A stretch of DNA of 41,956 bases. Origin: Bradyrhizobium sp. YR681. GTDB lineage: Bacteria > Pseudomonadota > Alphaproteobacteria > Rhizobiales > Xanthobacteraceae. Shown piece by piece: positions 1 through 7,585 of this stretch. The notes beneath the pieces were generated by a model. The model was given only the letters and a program-made list of their open reading frames with translations. It had not been told where the DNA came from and searched no databases. The translations under genes were made by a program, and so were the position numbers. Each line of letters starts with the position of its first letter. Position 1 is the first letter of the stretch. The stretch covers positions 1 through 41,956 of the forward strand of contig NZ_AKIY01000195.1 in the NCBI RefSeq assembly GCF_000282615.1. Reading direction: 5' to 3'.

Positions 1-165
1 CCGCCACGATAGGCCAGCCGCGCCTGACGGCTCGGGAGGGTGCCGGATGTTTCAGTTTGCTGCGCTGCCACCAAAACAGTCATGTGATCGACCTGCCTAT
101 AAACTCGACAAAGACAAGCCAACACCAAGCGTGCTATAAAGTCTAATCTTCGTTTCTAATCAATC

Positions 166-186
166 TCGATAAATATAATTTATCGA
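166..186. promoter_or_regulatory. Inverted repeat upstream of the LysR gene
   Basis: A perfect 8-base inverted repeat, TCGATAAA and TTTATCGA with a 5-base spacer, lies in an AT-rich stretch 17 bases before the LysR start codon. LysR-type regulators commonly bind dyads near their own promoters, so an autoregulatory site is the natural inference. The AT-rich centre could also hold a -10 element. The dyad is seen; binding is not shown. Bases 1-165 hold nothing I can assign. Confidence 0.45.
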
Positions 187-203
187 TCGGGAAAATCGCC
201 CCC

Positions 204-1121
204 ATGCTGGACTTCAGGTCGATCGAGACATTCCTCTGGGTTGTGAAGCTCGGCAGCTTTCGCGGCGCCGCAGCAAGGCTCAATACGACCCAGCCGGCGA
301 TCTCCCAGCGCATCGCCCAGCTCGAGCGCGAGATGGGCGTAAAGCTCCTGAATCGCGATCATCGCGTGGCCTCGCCGACGCCGAGCGGCCGGCAGATGAT
401 GGTCTATGCGGAGAAGCTGATTGGCCTGCGCGCGCAGATGATGGCCGAGATCGGCGACCGTTCCGCGATGCGCGGCGTGATGCGGCTCGGCGTCGCCGAG
501 ACCATCGTGCACACCTGGCTGCCGCGCCTCGTCAAGAGCGTGAACGAGCTCTATCCGAACCTGTCGCTGGAGATCGAGGTCGACATCACGCCGAACCTCA
601 CCGCGCGCCTGCTCGCGCAGGAGATCGAGCTTGCCTTTGTCGTCGGGCCGCTGTCGGCCTCCGGCGTGCACAATCGCGTGCTCGCCGATTACCCGATCGG
701 CTTTCTCGCCAGCCCCTCGCTCGGCCTCGGCAAGGGACCCGTGACGCCGGCGGAGCTCGCGCGCTTTCCGATCATCACCTTCCCGCGCAAGACCAAGCCT
801 TACGAGGTCGTGCGCGAGGTGTTCGACCGGCCGGAGCTGCCGCCGATCCGGCTGCATGCCTCTGCATCGCTTGCAACCGTCATCCACATGGCCGTCGAAG
901 GCCTCGGCATCGCGGTGATCCCCGACGCCATCGTCGAGAACGAGCTCGCCGACGGGCGACTGCAACTGCTCGACACCGATCTTGCGATCGCGCCGCTGAC
1001 ATTCACGGCAAGCTGGCTCGCCTCGCCCGACGTGGTGGCGGTGGAGCGCGTCGCCCAGCTTGCCTGTCAGATTGCGCAGAGCAGCGTTACTGTTGACGCG
1101 CCCGCGCTGGCGCGTCATTGA
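204..1121 (+). CDS. LysR-family transcriptional regulator
   Basis: This is a 305-residue LysR-type DNA-binding regulator. Residues 1-60 form the winged helix-turn-helix, with the hallmark run of a conserved aromatic, 'GSFRGAAARLNTTQPAISQRI' style recognition helix and 'LEREMGVKLLNR'. The remainder (about 90-295) is a periplasmic-binding-protein-like effector domain. Length is normal for the family. The ATG at 204 places the DNA-binding domain at the extreme N-terminus, as expected. Its stop codon overlaps a TTG of the next gene's open frame, and the downstream genes follow closely on the same strand. It therefore probably heads an operon with its own targets: the amidohydrolase and 2-hydroxyacid dehydrogenase. 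An upstream dyad suggests autoregulation. The effector is unknown; an intermediate of N-carbamoyl, ureido or hydroxy-acid metabolism is a guess from context. Confidence 0.9.
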   Translation: MLDFRSIETFLWVVKLGSFRGAAARLNTTQPAISQRIAQLEREMGVKLLNRDHRVASPTPSGRQMMVYAEKLIGLRAQMMAEIGDRSAMRGVMRLGVAETIVHTWLPRLVKSVNELYPNLSLEIEVDITPNLTARLLAQEIELAFVVGPLSASGVHNRVLADYPIGFLASPSLGLGKGPVTPAELARFPIITFPRKTKPYEVVREVFDRPELPPIRLHASASLATVIHMAVEGLGIAVIPDAIVENELADGRLQLLDTDLAIAPLTFTASWLASPDVVAVERVAQLACQIAQSSVTVDAPALARH

Positions 1122-1153
1122 AACAGGCGCCGGACAATCGAGAGACCGACCGC

Positions 1154-2404
1154 ATGAGCCGAGCCGCCACGAACCTGCAAATCGATTCTGCCCGCCTCTG
1201 GGGCTCCATCCACGAGACCGCGCAATTCGGCGGAACGGCCAAGGGCGGCGTGCGGCGGCTGACGCTGAGCAGCGAAGACAAGCAGGTGCGCGACTGGTTC
1301 CGCAAGGCCTGCGAGGACGCAGGCCTCGAGGTGCACACTGACGCACTCGGCTCGCAGTTCGGTCTGCGCAAGGGCCGCGACATGTCGAAGCTGCCCGTCG
1401 GCATCGGCTCGCATCTCGACACCCAGCCGACCGGCGGCAAGTATGACGGCATTCTGGGAACGCTCGGCGCGCTCGAAGTGATGCGCACGCTGAACGACGC
1501 CGGCATCGAGACCGACGCGCCGATCTGCGTCGTCAACTGGACCAACGAGGAAGGCTCGCGTTTCGCTCCGGCGATGATGGCGTCCGCCGCTTATGTCGGC
1601 GACTTCACCACCGACGACATCCTCTCGCGCAAGGACATCGACGGCACCACCGTCGGCCAGGCGCTCGACAGCATCGGCTATCGCGGCGACAAGCCGGTCG
1701 GCTTCCAGAAGCTCGGCTGCTTCGTCGAGCTGCACATCGAGCAAGGTCCGATTTTGGAAGCCGAAGGCAAGACCATCGGCGTGGTCGATTCCGGCCAGGG
1801 CGTGCTCTGGTACGACGGCAAGATCTCCGGCTTCGAGAGCCATGCCGGATCGACCCCGATGCCGCTGCGGCGCGATGCGCTGGCCACACTCTCCGAGATC
1901 GTTCTGGCGATGGAAGCCATCGCGAAGAAGCACGGACCGAAGGCGGTCGGCACCATCGGCGAGGCCGTCATCGCCAACCCATCGCGCAACGTCATTCCCG
2001 GCGAGATCGCGTTCACCATGGATTGCCGCAGCGCGGACGGCGCCATCATGGATGCGCTCGACCGCGACCTGCGTGCCGCCATTGCCGAGATCGCCGCGCG
2101 CCGCAAGGTCGACGTCAAGATCGACCTGGTCTGGCGCAAGCCGCCGACGCATTTCGATCCGAAGCTGATTGCCGCGGTCGAAAACGCGGCAAAGACGCTC
2201 GGCTACTCCTCGCGCCGCATCACCTCCGGCGCCGGCCACGATGCCTGCAACCTCAATACCGTCATGCCGGCGGCGATGGTGTTCGTGCCCTGCAAGGACG
2301 GCATCAGCCACAACGAGCTCGAGGACGCCACGCAGCCCGACTGCGCCGCGGGCACCAACGTTCTCCTGCACACCGTCCTGGCAATCGCCGGCGTGGCATC
2401 CTGA
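1154..2404 (+). CDS. Zn-dependent M20 hydrolase, carbamoylase/allantoate-amidohydrolase type
   Basis: A 416-residue cytosolic metalloamidase of the hydantoinase/carbamoylase branch of the M20 family. Such enzymes cleave N-carbamoyl amino acids, allantoate or ureidoglycolate. The predicted metal-ligand pattern is visible: H87 and D98 (GSHLDTQ...KYDG), E132/E133 (TNEEGSRF), H194 (ELHIEQG) and H386 (ISHNE). A lid/dimerisation region with GHAGSTPM-like sequence follows about residue 230. The frame stays open to a TTG at 1118 that overlaps the LysR stop. I prefer ATG 1154 because family N-termini begin near here and a GAGAG-type ribosome site precedes it. The next gene starts 12 bases after its stop, implying co-transcription. 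The exact substrate cannot be told from sequence. Confidence 0.87.
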   Translation: MSRAATNLQIDSARLWGSIHETAQFGGTAKGGVRRLTLSSEDKQVRDWFRKACEDAGLEVHTDALGSQFGLRKGRDMSKLPVGIGSHLDTQPTGGKYDGILGTLGALEVMRTLNDAGIETDAPICVVNWTNEEGSRFAPAMMASAAYVGDFTTDDILSRKDIDGTTVGQALDSIGYRGDKPVGFQKLGCFVELHIEQGPILEAEGKTIGVVDSGQGVLWYDGKISGFESHAGSTPMPLRRDALATLSEIVLAMEAIAKKHGPKAVGTIGEAVIANPSRNVIPGEIAFTMDCRSADGAIMDALDRDLRAAIAEIAARRKVDVKIDLVWRKPPTHFDPKLIAAVENAAKTLGYSSRRITSGAGHDACNLNTVMPAAMVFVPCKDGISHNELEDATQPDCAAGTNVLLHTVLAIAGVAS

Positions 2405-2416
2405 CCGGAGGGAACC

Positions 2417-3328
2417 ATGCGCGGAGTTTTCGTCGACGCCAACGAAGCCCTCGCCGTGATCATGGAGCGCCTGGAGATATCAGGCGACCCCAAGATACGG
2501 ATTCACAGGAATCCGGATATCAAGCCCGAGCAATATCCCGAAATTCTTGATGGCGCCGAGATCGCAATCGTCGATCACACCGCGCTGCCGACCGGGGTCG
2601 CGAAGCAATGCGCGGGGCTCAGGCACGTCGTGTTCCTCGGCACCGGCGCGCGCAGCTACATGAATCCGGAGGAGCTCGCCGAGCTCGGCATCTCCGTGCA
2701 TCTGATCAAGGGATATGGCGACACGGCCGTCGCTGAATCCGCGATCGCGCTGATGTGGGCCTCGGCCCGCGTCATCGCGATGATGGACCGCGAGATGCGC
2801 GCCGGCAACTGGCTGCGCGAGGACGGCATGCAGCTCACCGGCAAGACGCTCGGCCTGATCGGCTTCGGCGGCATCGCCGCCGAGGTCGCTCGCATTGCAT
2901 CCGGCAGCGGCATGAAGGTGATCGCCTGGAACCGCTCGCCGAAGAGTTTTCCGGGCGTCGAGTTCGCCGATCTCGACACGGTTCTGGCGAACAGCGACGT
3001 CGTGTCGCTGCATCTGCTGCTCAACGACGAAACGCGCGGCATGATCACGCGCGAGAAGATTTTTGCGATGAAGCCCGGTGTCATCCTCATCAACACCGCG
3101 CGCGCCGCTGTCATCGACGAGGCCGCTATGATCGACGCGCTGAAGTCGGGCCACATCCGCCATGCCGGGCTCGACGTCTTCAACATCGAGCCCCTGCCCG
3201 CGGACCATCCGCTGACAAAACTGCCGAACGTGACGTTGTCGGCCCACTCGGCCTTCCGCACGCCGGAAGCGAGCGAAAACCTGATTGAAGCGGCGTGGGA
3301 GCACTGCCGCCGGATCGTGAAATCGTAG
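2417..3328 (+). CDS. D-2-hydroxyacid dehydrogenase (NAD-dependent)
   Basis: A 303-residue member of the D-isomer-specific 2-hydroxyacid dehydrogenase family, which interconverts 2-keto acids and D-2-hydroxy acids with NAD(P)H. The Rossmann nucleotide motif is GFGGIA at 149-154. The catalytic trio is recognisable as R229 (NTARA), E258 (FNIEP) and H277 (SAHSAFRTPEA). The ATG at 2417 follows a strong GGAGGG ribosome site. The gene sits 12 bases after the amidohydrolase and is probably co-transcribed with it. Together with the Ldh-type enzyme downstream this suggests release of a 2-keto or 2-hydroxy acid from an amide or ureido precursor, which is inference. Its TAG stop lies inside the first bases of a dispersed repeat (3325-3403), so the C-terminus ends exactly at the repeat boundary. 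Confidence 0.9.
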   Translation: MRGVFVDANEALAVIMERLEISGDPKIRIHRNPDIKPEQYPEILDGAEIAIVDHTALPTGVAKQCAGLRHVVFLGTGARSYMNPEELAELGISVHLIKGYGDTAVAESAIALMWASARVIAMMDREMRAGNWLREDGMQLTGKTLGLIGFGGIAAEVARIASGSGMKVIAWNRSPKSFPGVEFADLDTVLANSDVVSLHLLLNDETRGMITREKIFAMKPGVILINTARAAVIDEAAMIDALKSGHIRHAGLDVFNIEPLPADHPLTKLPNVTLSAHSAFRTPEASENLIEAAWEHCRRIVKS

Positions 3329-3403
3329 GGTAGGTTAGCGAAGCGTAACCTACCTCTTTCTGTGGCCCTACACGTGGTGGGTTACGCCTTCGGCTAACCC
3401 ACC
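3325..3403. repeat. Dispersed palindromic repeat, family A copy 1
   Basis: It opens with GTAGGGTAGGTTAGCGAAGC and holds the dyad GGTGGGTTACGCC/GGCTAACCCACC. Related copies lie at 5334-5446 and, as a 'gtgggcaaag' variant, at 39758-39854. It supplies the stop codon of the upstream dehydrogenase gene and can fold into stable hairpins on either strand, so it may act as a transcription end or mRNA stabiliser. Confidence 0.8.
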
Positions 3404-3446
3404 TTGCGCAAACCCGCCGGATCGTAAAAGGATAAGAGCAACAACA

Positions 3447-4520
3447 ATGGCCGACTATCGCACCATCAAGGCAGAACCGCTCACCAACGCCATCCGCGCC
3501 ATCGTCAAGGCCGGCGGCTCCTCGGACCGCGAGGCCGAACTCGTCTCAACCAATCTCGTCGAGGCCAACCTCAAGGGACATGACTCGCACGGCGTCGGCA
3601 TGATCCCGCGCTATGTCTCGAGCGTCGTCAACGGCGGCCTCGCCGTGAACGCGCATGTCAAGACCGTGCTCGACACCGGCCCGCTTCTCACCCTCGACGG
3701 CCTCACCGGCTACGGCCAGGTGATCGGCCATGAGGCGATGGAGCTGGCCGCAGAGCGCGCCAAGCAAAACGGCGTGTGCCTCGTCGGCCTTTCCAACTCG
3801 CACCATATCGGCCGCATCGGCCACTGGGCCGAGCAGTGCATCGACCACGGGCTGGTGTCGATCCATTTCGTCAACGTGATCTCGCGCCCGATCGTGGCGC
3901 CCTGGGGCGGCAGCGATGCCCGCCACGGCACCAACCCGTTCTGCGTCGGCATCCCGCGCCGGGGCAAGGACCCGATCGTGCTCGACTTCGCCACCAGCAG
4001 GATCGCGCAGGGCAAGACCCGCGTCGCCCACAACAAGGGCGTCGAGCTCGAGCCCGGCACCATCATCGACAATGAAGGCAAGCCGACCACCAACCCGCGC
4101 TACACCGTGATCCCGCCGCACGGCGCCATCCTGCCGTTCGGCGAGCACAAGGGCTCGGGCCTCGCGCTGGTGTGCGAAATCCTCGGCGGCGCGCTCTCCG
4201 GCGGCCAGGCGGTCAAGGGTCCGTCCGACGGCAAGTACAACGTCCTCAACGGCATGCTCTCGATCGTCATCGACCCGAACAAGCTCGGCACCGGCGAGAA
4301 CCTTGCAAGCGAGGTCGAGAGCTTTGTTGCCTGGCACACGGGCTCACCGCCCGCTCCCGGCGTCGACAAGGTGAAGATCGCCGGCGAACCCGAGCGCGAG
4401 ACCAAGAAGAAGCGGTTGGCCGAAGGCATCCCGGTCGATCCGACCACCTGGCAGGAGATTCTGGAGGCCGGGAAGAAGTTCGGGCTGGATCAGGCGGCGA
4501 TCGAGAAGATCGCGGGCTGA
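3447..4520 (+). CDS. Ldh-family malate/L-lactate-type dehydrogenase
   Basis: A 357-residue member of the type-2 malate/L-lactate dehydrogenase family (includes ureidoglycolate, malate and 2,3-diketogulonate dehydrogenases), a cytosolic NAD(P)-dependent oxidoreductase with its own non-Rossmann fold. Family landmarks are HDSHGVGMIPRY (45-56), GLSNSHHIGRIGHWAEQ (114-130) with the conserved histidine, 'LDFATSRIAQGKTR' and a glycine-rich 'FGEHKGSGLAL' segment. Length is normal. The ATG at 3447 follows an AAGGATAAGAG purine run. It lies 118 bases after the hydroxyacid dehydrogenase with a palindromic repeat between, so it may be partly uncoupled from that operon. With a carbamoylase/allantoate-type hydrolase two genes upstream, ureidoglycolate is one candidate substrate; malate or lactate are others. 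Confidence 0.88.
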   Translation: MADYRTIKAEPLTNAIRAIVKAGGSSDREAELVSTNLVEANLKGHDSHGVGMIPRYVSSVVNGGLAVNAHVKTVLDTGPLLTLDGLTGYGQVIGHEAMELAAERAKQNGVCLVGLSNSHHIGRIGHWAEQCIDHGLVSIHFVNVISRPIVAPWGGSDARHGTNPFCVGIPRRGKDPIVLDFATSRIAQGKTRVAHNKGVELEPGTIIDNEGKPTTNPRYTVIPPHGAILPFGEHKGSGLALVCEILGGALSGGQAVKGPSDGKYNVLNGMLSIVIDPNKLGTGENLASEVESFVAWHTGSPPAPGVDKVKIAGEPERETKKKRLAEGIPVDPTTWQEILEAGKKFGLDQAAIEKIAG

Positions 4521-4688
4521 CCGGGAGCGAAGCGCGGCTCTCCGTCGGGCTCCGACCTCATGGACGATCGCGCATATGAGGCTGGACAGCGACGAAGAGT
4601 CGCCGCGCCTTTTGAGCGAATTTGAACCGGCCCGCGTCGTCTTGCGACAACGCGGATATCCCGGCTCACATCCGTCCCCGAGGTTCGC

Positions 4689-5330
4689 ATGCTCTCCCGT
4701 CTCGCAAAGCTCATGTCCGGCTCAAGCAGGCCGTCAGCCGCGGCCGATCTCTACCGGCAACGGCTCGCGACCTATGAAAGCGAGCTTGGCGAGCCCGAGC
4801 ACAGCTTCACCGACATCGCGGAGCGCCGCATCGACCTCCACGCCTTTGGCCGCGACTTCGTGCCGGTGTGCCAGGAGGGCTCTGACGAAGGCTACGTGCT
4901 TCTGACCAACGGCATGAGCGAGCAGCGGATGCCGGGCGTGCGTGGGGACGCCAAGCCGCGCGCCGAACTGATGTGGTATGTTCGCGAACCGACAGAGGAG
5001 GTTTGCGCCAATCTGCGCTGGCTGGCCAATCTGCCGTTCATCGACACGACCTGGCTCGGCTTCGGCCATCGCGTCGCGCTGCCGTGGCCGCCGGTTGCGG
5101 GAACGGACTTCCAGACGTTCCTGTTGCTCACACCGGTCATCGGCCCCGATAAGCAGATCGCCGAGGCGCTGGAGATCGCGGGCGATCCCGTCGAGATCCT
5201 GACCGTGAACCTGATCTCGGATCAGGAGCTCGGGCTCATCAAGTCCAGGGGGCTCGATCCGTTTCTCGATCTGCTCGACGAGAACGACTACCCGCCGATC
5301 TTCGATCCGACGCGGAAGTCGTATGTTTGA
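4689..5330 (+). CDS. SUFU (suppressor of fused) domain protein
   Basis: A 213-residue soluble protein resembling the bacterial suppressor-of-fused domain family. Supporting traits are the central 'RAELMWYV' strand, 'WLANLPFIDTTWLGFGH', the 'LLLTPVIG' strand and a late 'VEILTVNLISDQELGLIKSRG' segment, followed by an acidic tail. No signal peptide or membrane segment is seen. The ATG at 4689 follows CCCGAGG at a good distance. The 168 bases before it hold no recognised element. Bacterial SUFU proteins have no settled biochemical role; some act as immunity proteins to secreted toxins, but no toxin gene is adjacent here. The gene stands alone between the Ldh gene and a family A repeat. Confidence 0.75.
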   Translation: MLSRLAKLMSGSSRPSAAADLYRQRLATYESELGEPEHSFTDIAERRIDLHAFGRDFVPVCQEGSDEGYVLLTNGMSEQRMPGVRGDAKPRAELMWYVREPTEEVCANLRWLANLPFIDTTWLGFGHRVALPWPPVAGTDFQTFLLLTPVIGPDKQIAEALEIAGDPVEILTVNLISDQELGLIKSRGLDPFLDLLDENDYPPIFDPTRKSYV

Positions 5331-5333
5331 GCT

Positions 5334-5446
5334 GTAGGGTGGGTTAGCGAAGCGTAACCCACCACTGTTCGTATCCGCGCAAACAAAAGAGGTTGGTTAC
5401 GCCCAGCGGACCACGCTTCGCGTGGCCGCAAGGCTAACCCACCCTA
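5334..5446. repeat. Dispersed palindromic repeat, family A copy 2
   Basis: The element is bounded by GTAGGGTGGGTTAGC on the left and its inverse GCTAACCCACCCTAC on the right, giving a 113-base element able to fold into a long hairpin. It sits between the convergent SUFU (+) and tartrate dehydrogenase (-) genes, a position suited to a bidirectional terminator. Confidence 0.85.
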
Positions 5447-5460
5447 CGCAGCTCGTTCCC

Positions 5461-6534
5461 TCAATCCACCATATCCGCGACTGCCTTGCCGCAGGCCGTC
5501 GTGTCGGCATTGCCGCCGAGATCCTTGGTGCGCAATGTCCGCTCGGCCAGCGTGCGCTCGATCGCCTCGACGATCGATTTGCCGGCGACCTTCTCGCCGA
5601 GATGATCGAGCATCATCGCGCCCGACCAGATCGCGCCGATCGGGTTCGCAATGCCCTGCCCCGCGATGTCAGGCGCCGAGCCGTGCACCGGCTCGAACAC
5701 CGACGGGAAATCGCCCTCGGGATTGATGTTGCCCGACGGCGCGATGCCGATCGTGCCGGTGCAGGCCGGGCCGAGATCGGAGAGGATGTCGCCGAACAAA
5801 TTGGAGCCGACCACGACGTCGAACCAGTCCGGGTGCAGCACGAAATTCGCGGTGAGAATGTCGATGTGGTACTTGTCCCACTTCACGCCCGGGAATTTCT
5901 TGGCCATCGCCTCCACGCGCTCGTCCCAATAGGGCATGGTGATGGAGATGCCGTTGGACTTGGTCGCCGAGGTCAAATGCTTCTTCGGCCGCGACTGCGC
6001 GAGCTCGAAGGCGAACTTCAGGATGCGGTCGACGCCCACGCGGGTCATCACCGTCTGCTGCGTCACGAACTCGCGGTCGGTGTCGGGGAACATGCGACCG
6101 CCGACGGAAGAATACTCGCCTTCGGTGTTCTCGCGCACCACCCAGAAATCGATGTCGCCGGGCTTGCGGCCCGCCAGCGGCGACGGCACGCCGGGCATCA
6201 GGCGCACCGGGCGCAAATTCACATACTGGTCGAACTCGCGGCGGAATTTGATCAGCGAGCCCCACAGCGAGACGTGATCCGGAATCTTGGCCGGCCAGCC
6301 GACCGCGCCGAAATAGATCGCGTCATGCTTGCCGATCTTTTCCTTCCAATCGTCCGGCATCATCTGGCCGTGCTTCTCGTAATAGTCCCAGGACGAGAAG
6401 TCGAAATGGTCGAAATGCAGGGACACGCCGTGCTTCTTGGCCGCTGCCTCCAAAACGCGCAGGCCCTCGGGCATCACTTCCTTGCCGATGCCGTCGCCGG
6501 GAATGACCGCGATCCGGTATTGTTTCTTGCTCAT
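5461..6534 (-). CDS. ttuC: Tartrate/D-malate dehydrogenase (isocitrate/isopropylmalate family)
   Basis: A 357-residue NAD-dependent beta-decarboxylating dehydrogenase of the TtuC/DmlA group, oxidising tartrate or D-malate. Visible features are the N-terminal 'AVIPGDGIGKEVMPEGL', the substrate loop 'RENTEGEYSSVGG', the catalytic region with the lysine of 'ATKSNGI', the metal-binding 'VGSNLFGDILSDLG' and the cofactor segment 'FEPVHGSAPDIAGQGIANP'. The frame stays open upstream to 6636, but the start at 6534 has an AAGGACG ribosome site and gives the family N-terminus. It is divergent from the SDR gene across a 157-base region carrying a palindrome. Distinguishing tartrate from D-malate or 3-isopropylmalate use is not possible by eye; the 'EYSSVGG' loop favours the TtuC/DmlA group. 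Confidence 0.85.
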   Translation of the reverse strand: MSKKQYRIAVIPGDGIGKEVMPEGLRVLEAAAKKHGVSLHFDHFDFSSWDYYEKHGQMMPDDWKEKIGKHDAIYFGAVGWPAKIPDHVSLWGSLIKFRREFDQYVNLRPVRLMPGVPSPLAGRKPGDIDFWVVRENTEGEYSSVGGRMFPDTDREFVTQQTVMTRVGVDRILKFAFELAQSRPKKHLTSATKSNGISITMPYWDERVEAMAKKFPGVKWDKYHIDILTANFVLHPDWFDVVVGSNLFGDILSDLGPACTGTIGIAPSGNINPEGDFPSVFEPVHGSAPDIAGQGIANPIGAIWSGAMMLDHLGEKVAGKSIVEAIERTLAERTLRTKDLGGNADTTACGKAVADMVD

Positions 6535-6579
6535 CGAGAACGTCCTTGGTTGGTCCGGCAGCCGCCGTCTTTTTTGACC

Positions 6580-6629
6580 GCACTGCAATGAACCAAACTC
6601 GGCGGCAGTGCAACGCTGCACTGCAATGT
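6580..6629. promoter_or_regulatory. Palindromic operator between ttuC and the SDR gene
   Basis: A perfect dyad, GCAGTGCA and TGCACTGC with a 4-base spacer, spans 6605-6624. The 11-mer GCACTGCAATG occurs both at 6580-6590 and at 6619-6629, so the second copy overlaps the right arm of the dyad. The whole array sits in the only intergenic region of a divergent pair. This has the layout of a shared repressor/activator site with cooperative half-sites. No regulator gene is adjacent, so the cognate protein is unknown. Confidence 0.5.
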
Positions 6630-6691
6630 TGACCATGGCGCGGCCAAGCGCCTACTGGTTTGATCCTGTTCCCACCGAGCGAGTACCCCTC

Positions 6692-7468
6692 ATGGATCTG
6701 CATCTGCGTGGCAAGCGCGTCCTGATCACGGGCGCGTCCAAGGGCATTGGCGCAGCTGCCGCCGAGGCGTTTGCCGAGGAAGGCGCACATCTGCTGCTGG
6801 CGGCCCGCAGCGGCGACCAGCTCAAGGCTCTGGCCGATCGCCTGCGCTCCGCGCACCAGATCGATGCCGCCACGAGCATCGTGGACCTGCGCAAGGCCGA
6901 CGACATCGCGCGGCTGGCCAAGGAGGCCGCCGACGTCGACGTGCTCGTCAACAATGCCGGCGACATCCCCGGCGGCTCCATCGACAAGATCGACGAGGCG
7001 ACCTGGCGCCACGCCTGGGAGTTGAAGGTGTTCGGCTACATCAACCTGACGCGGCAGATCTATGCGCAGATGAAGGCCAAGGGCGGCGGCGTGATCGTCA
7101 ACGACATCGGCGCGGCCGGCGAGAAGTTCGACGCCAACTACATCTGCGGCAGCGCCGGCAATGCCGCGCTGATGGCCTTCACCCGCGCGCTCGGGGGCAA
7201 GAGCCTCGCGGACAACATCCGCGTGGTGGGCATCAATCCCGGCCCTGTCGGCACGGACCGTCACGTTACGCTGCTCAAGACCCGCGCAAAGCACCAGTTC
7301 GGCGACGAGAGCCGTTACAAGGAATTCCAGAAAAGTCTGCCGCTCGGCCGCCCCGCGCATGCGCGCGAGATCGGCGACCTCATGGCGTTCCTGGCGTCGG
7401 ATCGCGCCGGATATACCTCGGGTGTGATCTACACGGTGGACGGCGGTATCAGCGCCGGCTGGGGTTAG
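6692..7468 (+). CDS. SDR-family protein with atypical active site
   Basis: A 258-residue classical-length short-chain dehydrogenase/reductase fold. The cofactor motif TGASKGIG is at 13-20, NNAG at 87-90, and 'INPGPVGTD' and a C-terminal 'GVIYTVDGG' are present. The active-site segment is unusual. The tyrosine is kept (Y150), but the lysine normally four residues later is serine (Y-I-C-G-S), and the usual catalytic serine strand reads 'VIVNDIGAAG' with no serine. It may therefore bind NAD(P) without standard reductase chemistry, or use a variant mechanism. The open frame begins at 6608, but ATG 6692 gives the correct N-terminus, preceded by GAGCGAG. It is divergent from ttuC and separated from the amidase by a palindromic repeat. 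Confidence 0.85.
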   Translation: MDLHLRGKRVLITGASKGIGAAAAEAFAEEGAHLLLAARSGDQLKALADRLRSAHQIDAATSIVDLRKADDIARLAKEAADVDVLVNNAGDIPGGSIDKIDEATWRHAWELKVFGYINLTRQIYAQMKAKGGGVIVNDIGAAGEKFDANYICGSAGNAALMAFTRALGGKSLADNIRVVGINPGPVGTDRHVTLLKTRAKHQFGDESRYKEFQKSLPLGRPAHAREIGDLMAFLASDRAGYTSGVIYTVDGGISAGWG

Positions 7469-7478
7469 AATCTATCCG

Positions 7479-7559
7479 CGTCATTGCGAGCGCAGCGAAG
7501 CAATCCAGGAATGCATCCGCTCTGGCAGTCTGGATTGCTTCGCTGCGCTCGCAATGACG
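7479..7559. repeat. Dispersed palindromic repeat, family B copy 1
   Basis: An 81-base element whose ends are mutually inverse: CGTCATTGCGAGCGCAGCGA on the left and its complement on the right, with a short variable centre. Copies lie at 24685-24763, 28934-29016 and 35195-35280. It separates the SDR gene from the amidase. Confidence 0.9.
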
Positions 7560-7585
7560 ATTGAATAAGCACAGGAGTAAACTAG

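Noticed and set aside
1115..2371. A 418-codon minus-strand open frame opposite the amidohydrolase
   Set aside because: It is a mirror of a gene with complete metal-binding motifs; its composition is typical of antisense shadows and it has no recognisable motif.
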